Source: Candidatus Bathyarchaeota archaeon (GTDB taxonomy: Archaea; Thermoproteota; Bathyarchaeia; Bathyarchaeales; DTEX01). Taken from it: a DNA stretch of 10,750 bases. How positions within the stretch are numbered: the stretch's first letter is position 1; every line of letters starts with the position of its first letter. The notes under the pieces are model-generated. The model did not search any database and was not told where the DNA came from. It saw nothing but the letters and a program-made list of their open reading frames with translations. Below are positions 6,532 through 10,750 of the stretch, in pieces. Location: positions 1-10,750 of the forward strand of contig PIYH01000038.1 in NCBI GenBank assembly GCA_003601695.1, given 5' to 3'. A program made the translations under genes and the position numbers.

Positions 6532-6994
6532 CTAACCACATCTTTATTTTCGCCATTTACTGTTTTTGGTTCTTAAAAATGAAGAATTTTTCAACCGAAA
6601 ATTTTCCATTTCTTTTGGCTTAAGCAGATAAAAGGTTTCTACTTTATACTTTCTAAATCGACCTAGTTTTTAGAAACTTCTGTTTTTTCAATTATTAGAA
6701 ATTAGAAAATTAGAATCTCCAGTTCATATTCATCATCAGCATCATCATAGTCATCCTTCTGACGAGAATCGACCATGAACAAATTTATAACAGAGGGCTT
6801 CCGTTCCCTTCGCGTGCAAACGGGGGCAAATGCAAAATGAGCAGGTCGTTTCTTTATGTTGATGATGGAATTAATTCGAAAATCGAGAGAATTAGGTTTT
6901 GATCTTTCAAAAACCTTCGAAAACTATTTAAAAATGTTAACTACACAATTTAACAACATATATTCAAAAGTGATGTTGGAAAATTTGTTGTTTT
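6532..6994. other. AT-rich gene-poor stretch beside tRNA-Gln
   Basis: The minus strand at 6485-6556 holds the out-of-frame piece of the glycosylase. At 6702-6776 (minus) there is a 24-codon acidic ORF (MVDSRQKDDYDDADDEYELE) with a TATA-like TTATAAATT about 10 nt upstream, too close for it to be a normally spaced leader. No longer gene, RNA gene or repeat was recognised. The plus-strand ORF covering 6856-7122 runs through the tRNA and is not credible. Confidence 0.4.
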
Positions 6995-7070
6995 TGGTAG
7001 CCCGGGAGAGATTCGAACTCTCGTCAGCGGGTCCAGAGCCCGCCATGCTTGACCACTACACCACCGGGCT
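6995..7070 (-). tRNA. tRNA-Gln (anticodon CUG), CCA encoded
   Basis: Read on the minus strand from 7070. The acceptor AGCCCGG pairs with CCGGGCT. The D arm has the GTGGTCAAGC element. The anticodon stem GCGGG/CCCGC holds the loop CTCTGGA, with anticodon CTG at 7036-7034. The T stem GAGAG/CTCTC holds the loop TTCGAAT. The discriminator is A at 6998, and the next three bases (6997-6995) are CCA, so the 3' end is encoded. There is no intron. It reads CAG codons. Confidence 0.97.
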
Positions 7071-7102
7071 ATATGGACCGCTAATTTTTACCGATTATTC
7101 AG

Positions 7103-7115
7103 AATTAAAAATAAG
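7103..7115 (-). promoter_or_regulatory. Probable TATA box of tRNA-Gln
   Basis: The minus strand reads CTTATTTTTAATT, centred ~39 nt before the mature 5' end. This would start transcription near 7083 and give a short 5' leader for RNase P to remove. It is supported by spacing and AT content only. Confidence 0.35.
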
Positions 7116-7148
7116 AAATTAAATGTTTTGCTACCTCTTTAAGTGGGG

Positions 7149-7583
7149 TTAGCGTTTTCTCCTTCTTCTTCTGTAGGGGCTGCTTTCAGAGAGATGCCAT
7201 GGAATCTGGACATATGTCTTCTCTGAGAGATTGTTCCGTGTGTTAACTTCGGTTATCTCTTTCTCAGCCTTCTCTATGACTCCAGACTTACCTGTATTCA
7301 GCCTTAACGATCCCCTGAACAATGTTGTGTATCCATTCTTGATTTTTATAGTGTCACCTGCCTTGAATCTTTTTATCTGATCATCCCATAATGTTAGAAC
7401 TATTACTCCCGTCTCATCCCCTACAAGTGCCTCTGCAACTAGATGCTTCTTTTCGCCTCTTCTTGAAAATACTATGCGGGAATCCCCGATGTTAACTATC
7501 TTCACGGTCATGTCAAGGTTTCGGAGATCAGGCTTTAAAGATCCAACTTTACACTCGTTTGATGAATCATTCACTTTAAACAC
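7149..7583 (-). CDS. Single-OB-fold ssDNA-binding protein (SSB / RPA-like, SOSS-B type)
   Basis: 144 residues from GTG 7583. Residues ~12-100 form one OB fold: VGSLKPDLRNLDMTVKI, a central ALVGDETGVIVLTLWDDQI with W66, then GDTIKIKNGYTTLFRGSLRLNTGK. This matches crenarchaeal SSB and eukaryotic SOSS-B/hSSB1 proteins, which coat single-stranded DNA during replication and repair. The usual acidic or glycine-rich SSB tail is replaced by a short linker and a strongly basic end, SPYRRRRRKR. That is an RNA- or DNA-binding-like tail, unlike the acidic partner-binding tip of bacterial SSB. A TATA-like TTAATAAG about 28 nt upstream suggests a leaderless mRNA. It has no SD. The nucleotidyltransferase gene lies 64 bp upstream on the same strand. 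Confidence 0.85.
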   Translation of the reverse strand: MFKVNDSSNECKVGSLKPDLRNLDMTVKIVNIGDSRIVFSRRGEKKHLVAEALVGDETGVIVLTLWDDQIKRFKAGDTIKIKNGYTTLFRGSLRLNTGKSGVIEKAEKEITEVNTRNNLSEKTYVQIPWHLSESSPYRRRRRKR

Positions 7584-7606
7584 TTCTCAAAAAGAGATAG
7601 ACGAGG

Positions 7607-7615
7607 ATGCTTATT
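7607..7615 (-). promoter_or_regulatory. TATA-like box of the SSB gene
   Basis: The minus strand reads TTAATAAGC, centred about 28 nt before GTG 7583. This is the distance expected when transcription starts at or next to the start codon. Confidence 0.4.
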
Positions 7616-7647
7616 AAGATGATTATTTTTTAGCATGAGCTTGCAAG

Positions 7648-8772
7648 CTAAGGTAGCATCTGAGCGATTAACTCCTTTCTCTTCTTGCGGATTTCTAAGA
7701 TTATTTCCCTCGCCTTCTTTAGAGAAGATTGAGCTTCCTGGGGAGAGATATCTTCAAGCATTAAGATCTTGAGAGCTCTTTCATATACAATATCAGGTGA
7801 GATCTTTGAATCTTTCAAGCGCTTTAATAGGGTTACATAATCGAAACGTGTTCCCTCAGCTTTAGCTAGTAAAAATGCATAATTCTCAAGCATATTCACA
7901 GAAGTACGTGCCATGTAGTGAACAGCCTCAGCTGGAATTTTGTCTTGAAGTAAAGATTGAACACGAGCAATCATACCGCGTAGGAAACTCTTTTTACAGT
8001 AGAAATTCAGACTACTCAGAACTTCTCCGTGAAGATTCTTAGCGACTTGTGAATTAGCTTCGACGCATCCGATGGCAGCATTCCACATCTCTATAAGATC
8101 GCTGTAAATCTTCTCAGCTTTTCTTCCATTAACTTCGGATAAACCAGTCACTACGAGATATTCTCTATAAAAATTCTTAAGGCCGAAACTCTCAGCCGAT
8201 TCCTCAAGAGACCTAATGAAGCGACTATTCGAGAATAAAACCTTCCGCGCCTCCATCAGAATCTTCATTATTGCATCTAATCCAAGCGCAGCATTCAGCT
8301 TAGCACTCTGGTAATCCCCCCTTCCATGAGCAGATAATCCTCTGCTCAGCAAAATATCAGCCTCCACAAGATATTTTCCAGTTCTGATATCTACACGCTC
8401 GGGCTGCCACATAATCTTCATTATTGTCTCCTTAGCCGTCTTCAGAATTCCATTCGGATCATAGAGAACCTCAGCTTCATAGAGCTTCTGATCTATCTCT
8501 GGAGGATATTCCCTCAGAACCCATCTCTCTGGAATGTAGTTTAAATCGAGGATCGTCCCGTTAATTTCTGCTCTTTCAACATACTCATAGTTGAGATTTC
8601 TGCTGTCAATAACTAGAAGATCTACGTCGCTGCCATGCACGGCTTCACCGCGGCTCCAGCTTCCAAATAATCCAATACTGACAACTGACCCCCACGATTT
8701 TAGATCATCTACTAATTCCTTAACTATCCTTCGAATATCCTGGTTCATTCTCTCCATTTCCACATCAACCAT
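7648..8772 (-). CDS. Pol-beta-superfamily nucleotidyltransferase with helical C-terminal region
   Basis: 374 residues. Residues ~10-85 are a minimal nucleotidyltransferase domain: IGLFGSWSRGEAVHGSDVDLLVI gives G37-S38 plus catalytic D49 and D51, and TILDLNYI gives the third carboxylate D76. All active-site residues are intact. The remaining ~290 residues are mostly alpha-helical, in two similar-sized parts (~125-240 and ~250-374). They resemble the HEPN/KNTase-C-type helical bundles that accompany such domains, with LLSRGLSAHGRGDYQSAKLNAA as the first helical pair. Enzymes of this group transfer a nucleotide to a protein, RNA or small molecule; which one is not visible. No partner antitoxin/toxin ORF lies beside it, since the HEPN-like part is fused. 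ATG 8772 lies ~23 nt from a TATA box, so the mRNA is probably leaderless. Confidence 0.75.
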   Translation of the reverse strand: MVDVEMERMNQDIRRIVKELVDDLKSWGSVVSIGLFGSWSRGEAVHGSDVDLLVIDSRNLNYEYVERAEINGTILDLNYIPERWVLREYPPEIDQKLYEAEVLYDPNGILKTAKETIMKIMWQPERVDIRTGKYLVEADILLSRGLSAHGRGDYQSAKLNAALGLDAIMKILMEARKVLFSNSRFIRSLEESAESFGLKNFYREYLVVTGLSEVNGRKAEKIYSDLIEMWNAAIGCVEANSQVAKNLHGEVLSSLNFYCKKSFLRGMIARVQSLLQDKIPAEAVHYMARTSVNMLENYAFLLAKAEGTRFDYVTLLKRLKDSKISPDIVYERALKILMLEDISPQEAQSSLKKAREIILEIRKKRKELIAQMLP

Positions 8773-8789
8773 TCTATCTACATTTAAGA

Positions 8790-8799
8790 CAATATAAGC
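8790..8799 (-). promoter_or_regulatory. TATA box of the nucleotidyltransferase gene
   Basis: The minus strand reads GCTTATATTG, centred ~23 nt before ATG 8772. This spacing leaves little or no 5' leader. It faces away from the TFB promoter ~110 bp further right. Confidence 0.45.
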
Positions 8800-8895
8800 A
8801 TAAGCCTTTTAAGAAAACCCTATGGAGACTTGAAAGATTACTATTTTCTACGTTCTAAAAGCAAAAGAAATTTGATTATTTCATTGAAACAATAA

Positions 8896-8913
8896 GCGAA
8901 AAACTTATATATG
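8896..8913 (+). promoter_or_regulatory. BRE + TATA promoter of the TFB gene
   Basis: GCGAAAAA (purine-rich BRE) runs directly into CTTATATATG (TATA), the best archaeal promoter match in the window. A start about 26 nt from the TATA centre falls near 8934, giving a ~105-nt leader before the TFB ATG. That is unusually long for a window whose other promoters sit at the start codons. Confidence 0.65.
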
Positions 8914-8970
8914 GGAACTATACTCTTGGTATAGCCACGGGTTTAGTGATCTAGTTCTGACAACTCTGGT

Positions 8971-9039
8971 ATGAAGAACTTATTCCGCAAATTTCTTACA
9001 GCCAACCTGTGTGTTAACTTCGGTATGGTGAAGAAATAA
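8971..9039 (+). CDS. Possible 22-codon upstream ORF in the TFB leader
   Basis: ATG 8971 opens MKNLFRKFLTANLCVNFGM and ends VKK at TAA 9037-9039, sharing one base with the TFB start (TAATG), the classic arrangement for translational coupling. The peptide is basic and carries one cysteine. There is no good SD before ATG 8971. The TFB SD (GGTGA, 9027-9031) lies inside this ORF, so ribosomes reading it would pass over the TFB site. A shorter in-frame start at 9025 gives only MVKK. It may be a regulatory leader peptide or chance. Confidence 0.35.
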   Translation: MKNLFRKFLTANLCVNFGMVKK

Positions 9040-9983
9040 TGCATAAGAAGATAAGTAAGATTCAACCTGTACAGGTAACAGTTAAGAAGTGTCCGGAATG
9101 CGGAAGCACGAATCTTATTCACGATTATGATACGGGAGAGACTATTTGTGGAAACTGCGGCTTAGTAATTCAGGATGTTATGATGGATAAAGGCCCAGAA
9201 TGGCGTGCATTCACACAGGAGGAGAAAGAATCCCGGAGCAGAGTAGGTATACCTACTTCGTACTCGGTTCATGATAAGGGATTATCCACATCAATCGACC
9301 GTATAGACAAGGATGCTTTTGGACGGAGACTTCCACTAGCAACAAGACTTCAGATGTGGCGACTGAGGAAATGGCAGATTAGATCGCGTGTACATTCATC
9401 GATAGATAGAAACCTCGCACAAGCTATGACCGAACTTGACAGACTCTCAAGCAAGGTCACTGCGCCATCAGCGGTAAAAGAGAAGGCTGCCGTAATCTAT
9501 AGGAAGGCCCTCGATGAGGGACTTGTTCGAGGTCGATCGATAGCTGCAATAGCTGCTGCTTCTCTATATGCTGCCTGCAGAATAACGGGAACGCCGAGAA
9601 GTCTTCGAGAAATAGCTGAGGCAAGCCTAGTAGATAAGAAGGATATCGCTAGATGCTATAGACTTTTACTTCGGGAATTAGATCTACATATACCATTGGC
9701 CGATCCCATGATCTACATAACTAAGATCGCCAGAAGAGCTGATATTTCAGGACAGGTCCAAGCGGAAGCCGTGAAGATCCTTAAGGAATCTAAGAGAAAA
9801 CATGTCTCATCTGGGAAGGATCCTATGGGTCTAGCTGCAGCTGCACTCTACATAGCATGTAAGCGTTTAGGTGAAAGAAAGACGCAGAAAGAAATCGCTG
9901 ACGCTGCTGGAGTGACGGAGGTAACTGTTAGGAACCGTTTCAAGACTCTTAAGAGTCAGCTAAATATAAGTTTAGCTGACTAA
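9039..9983 (+). CDS. tfb: Transcription initiation factor B (TFB, archaeal TFIIB)
   Basis: 314 residues, full length for the family. The N-terminal zinc ribbon has C18-x2-C21 and C37-x2-C40 (CPECGSTN ... ICGNCGLVI) and recruits RNA polymerase. The B-reader/linker region follows (GPEWRAFTQEEKESRSRVG, then SIDRIDKDAFGRRL). Two cyclin-like repeats make up residues ~115-205 and ~210-305 and bind TBP-TATA and BRE. The second ends with the BRE-contacting helix-turn-helix (KTQKEIADAAGVTEVTVRNR). No degeneration is seen. ATG 9039 is supported by GGTGA seven bases upstream and by the zinc-ribbon distance. The gene has its own BRE/TATA promoter and converges with the zinc-ribbon gene, the stops being 3 bp apart. 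TFB directs promoter recognition for all genes here, including its own. Confidence 0.97.
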   Translation: MHKKISKIQPVQVTVKKCPECGSTNLIHDYDTGETICGNCGLVIQDVMMDKGPEWRAFTQEEKESRSRVGIPTSYSVHDKGLSTSIDRIDKDAFGRRLPLATRLQMWRLRKWQIRSRVHSSIDRNLAQAMTELDRLSSKVTAPSAVKEKAAVIYRKALDEGLVRGRSIAAIAAASLYAACRITGTPRSLREIAEASLVDKKDIARCYRLLLRELDLHIPLADPMIYITKIARRADISGQVQAEAVKILKESKRKHVSSGKDPMGLAAAALYIACKRLGERKTQKEIADAAGVTEVTVRNRFKTLKSQLNISLAD

Positions 9984-9986
9984 CCT

Positions 9987-10199
9987 CTACCTTTTTTCTT
10001 TTTCAACCTCTAAGCATAAAGGGCCTATATATCCGCAATCTGAGCATACGTATACCCTTGGAGTAAGCCAAACATCCATGCTGCTTGACAGCCTTATATG
10101 TGTGCTACCGCATCGGGGACAAACGATAATTCTATTTGACGCTACTTTAGACGCTTTAAGCTTTTTAATTATCCATTTAAGCTTCTGTATTCCGTGCAC
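9987..10199 (-). CDS. Small zinc-ribbon protein
   Basis: 70 residues from GTG 10199. A basic N-terminal stretch (residues 1-25, IQKLKWIIKKLKASK) precedes a four-cysteine ribbon C27-x2-C30 ... C52-x2-C55 (VCPRCGSTH, YVCSDCGYIGP) with the conserved WLTPRVYVC between them. This is a recurring archaeal zinc-ribbon type, usually annotated as hypothetical; nucleic-acid or protein binding is likely but not shown. The start codon follows the aIF1 stop with no base between (TAG then GTG), so translation is almost certainly coupled to aIF1. A start near R23 is less likely because the 5' part keeps good codon character. Confidence 0.8.
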   Translation of the reverse strand: MHGIQKLKWIIKKLKASKVASNRIIVCPRCGSTHIRLSSSMDVWLTPRVYVCSDCGYIGPLCLEVEKEKR

Positions 10200-10538
10200 C
10201 TATTGAACCTCAATATTCTCTTCCGGATATCCCATTTTAACGAGGAATTCATGTACTTTCTCTCGCTGATCTCCCTGAAGCAGAATTTGGCCATTCTTAG
10301 CGGTTCCACCACATGCACAGAAATTCTTCATTTTCTGAGCGAGCTTCTTCAGATCTACATCCTTTCCATTCATTCCTTCGATGATAGTCATAGCTTTACG
10401 GAATTTCCGCGTCTCCATACGAATTAAAATTTTTTGTTGCTCTTTACTGATCTCTCCGCAGATGCATAAATCCTTTGGAAGCCCACATATAGGACAGATC
10501 TCAACCATTACGTAATTCTTAGCTCCTTCTTGTTTCAT
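10200..10538 (-). CDS. Translation initiation factor aIF1 (SUI1/eIF1 family)
   Basis: 112 residues. The N-terminal CPICGLPKDLCICGE (C15, C18, C25, C27) is the small zinc knuckle of many archaeal SUI1 proteins. Residues ~35-112 are the SUI1 fold, with NFCACGGTAKNGQILLQGDQ and the C-terminal GYPEENIEV. The factor binds the 30S P-site region and enforces start-codon fidelity, here in an organism that seems to use ATG, GTG and TTG and both leaderless and SD-led mRNAs. ATG 10538 lies ~25 nt from a TATA-like box (leaderless). ATG 10508, just before EICPICG, is the commoner family start and an alternative. It forms a two-gene unit with the zinc-ribbon gene. Confidence 0.93.
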   Translation of the reverse strand: MKQEGAKNYVMVEICPICGLPKDLCICGEISKEQQKILIRMETRKFRKAMTIIEGMNGKDVDLKKLAQKMKNFCACGGTAKNGQILLQGDQREKVHEFLVKMGYPEENIEVQ

Positions 10539-10557
10539 CCTTTTACTTACAGAATGG

Positions 10558-10567
10558 AATATTTAAG
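10558..10567 (-). promoter_or_regulatory. TATA-like box of the aIF1-zinc ribbon pair
   Basis: The minus strand reads CTTAAATATT, centred ~25 nt before ATG 10538, which favours a leaderless transcript from that ATG. Confidence 0.4.
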
Positions 10568-10589
10568 ATTTTAGGCATTCTCAACAATT

Positions 10590-10750
10590 CTACATATAAG
10601 GTATATTTCTAATCTGATTCAGAACATACCTCCGGATCTCTGAAGGCTTAGGCAGATCCGCAACTATCTTACCATCTTTAATCAGGGGCTTAAGCATAGG
10701 AATCATCTCTCCACCGCACTTTGGGCATTGGGGACCTCGTTGTGAGAATG
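10590..10750 (-). CDS. C-terminal end of a probable nicotinate phosphoribosyltransferase (5' end outside window)
   Basis: The last ~53 codons of a minus-strand gene are present, ending TAG at 10590. They read GPQCPKCGGEMIPMLKPLIK, then VADLPKPSEIRRYVLNQI. A CxxC zinc knuckle followed by a 'MLKP.I..G......LP.P.EIR.YVL.Q' tail is what I associate with the C-terminal extension of archaeal nicotinate phosphoribosyltransferases (NAD salvage, nicotinic acid to NaMN). The catalytic domain is outside the window, so the assignment rests on this tail only. Its stop lies 52 bp from the aIF1 start on the same strand, but aIF1 appears to have its own promoter. Confidence 0.5.
   Translation of the reverse strand, partial: FSQRGPQCPKCGGEMIPMLKPLIKDGKIVADLPKPSEIRRYVLNQIRNIPYM

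Noticed and set aside
6729..6776. C/D-box sRNA candidate (TGATGA and CTGA elements on the minus strand)
   Set aside because: The boxes come from a short GAT/GAA trinucleotide run, overlap each other, and leave no proper 10-12 nt guide spacing or closing stem.
6856..7122. 88-aa plus-strand ORF
   Set aside because: It runs through the whole tRNA-Gln gene in antisense; its similarity to commonly misannotated 'FELSSAGPEPAMLDHYTTGL' ORFs is the tRNA sequence itself.
7638..7649. 12-bp perfect palindrome AGCTTGCAAGCT at the nucleotidyltransferase stop
   Set aside because: Overlaps the stop codon, is not followed by a T-run on the transcribed strand, and a palindrome this short can arise by chance.
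8591..8797. 68-aa plus-strand ORF
   Set aside because: Antisense to the nucleotidyltransferase active-site region and crossing its promoter; no support.
10194..10427. 77-aa plus-strand ORF
   Set aside because: Antisense shadow of the aIF1 gene, whose SUI1 motifs are unmistakable.
1..10750. CRISPR array, IS element, rRNA, integrase
   Set aside because: Looked for on both strands; no regularly spaced repeats, transposase or integrase motifs, or rRNA segments were seen.

Overview
The window is archaeal chromosome. It carries a full-length TFB (the archaeal TFIIB), an aIF1/SUI1 translation factor, a single-OB-fold SSB of the crenarchaeal/SOSS-B type, an archaeal-type tRNA-Gln(CUG), BRE/TATA-like promoters, and a mixture of apparently leaderless genes and genes with Shine-Dalgarno sites. 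The SSB type, modest GC and general gene style suggest a TACK/Thermoproteota lineage, possibly Bathyarchaeia-like. That placement is inference; no rRNA is present.

Layout. 1-1711 (+): the 3' end of a small SAM methyltransferase, overlapped by a membrane protein in which a CDF-type cation transporter core lies between two winged-helix domains. 1744-3484 is an accessory, partly decayed stretch. It holds a solitary ScoMcrA-like N-terminal head domain (-), a conserved 90-aa protein of unknown function (-), a frameshifted ghost of a small gene fused to that protein's start, a broken M55 D-aminopeptidase (DppA) pseudogene (-), a weak further coding trace, and a 65-bp imperfect inverted repeat. 3485-5767 (+): two Gfo/Idh/MocA oxidoreductases in tandem, probably a sugar/polyol dehydrogenase pair. 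5877-6995: AT-rich and decayed, with an orphan ORF and a truncated, frameshifted Fe-S HhH-GPD DNA glycosylase (-). It ends at the 3' end of tRNA-Gln (-).

7149-10750 is the information-processing half. It contains SSB (-), a nucleotidyltransferase with a helical C-terminal region (-), and divergently TFB (+), which has a roughly 105-nt leader with a 22-codon upstream ORF ending in a TAATG overlap. Converging on TFB is an aIF1-zinc ribbon pair (-), followed by the 3' end of a probable nicotinate phosphoribosyltransferase (-).

How the parts relate: the right half is a compact set of replication/transcription/translation genes with short spacers and individual TATA boxes. The left half is metabolic and accessory with several broken genes. 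I found no CRISPR array, IS element, rRNA or clearly new multi-gene system. The best leads are the winged-helix/CDF/winged-helix fusion with its inverted metal-site motif, the TFB leader ORF, a 16-nt complementarity between the TFB leader and SSB mRNA, and the inverted repeat before the oxidoreductase pair.
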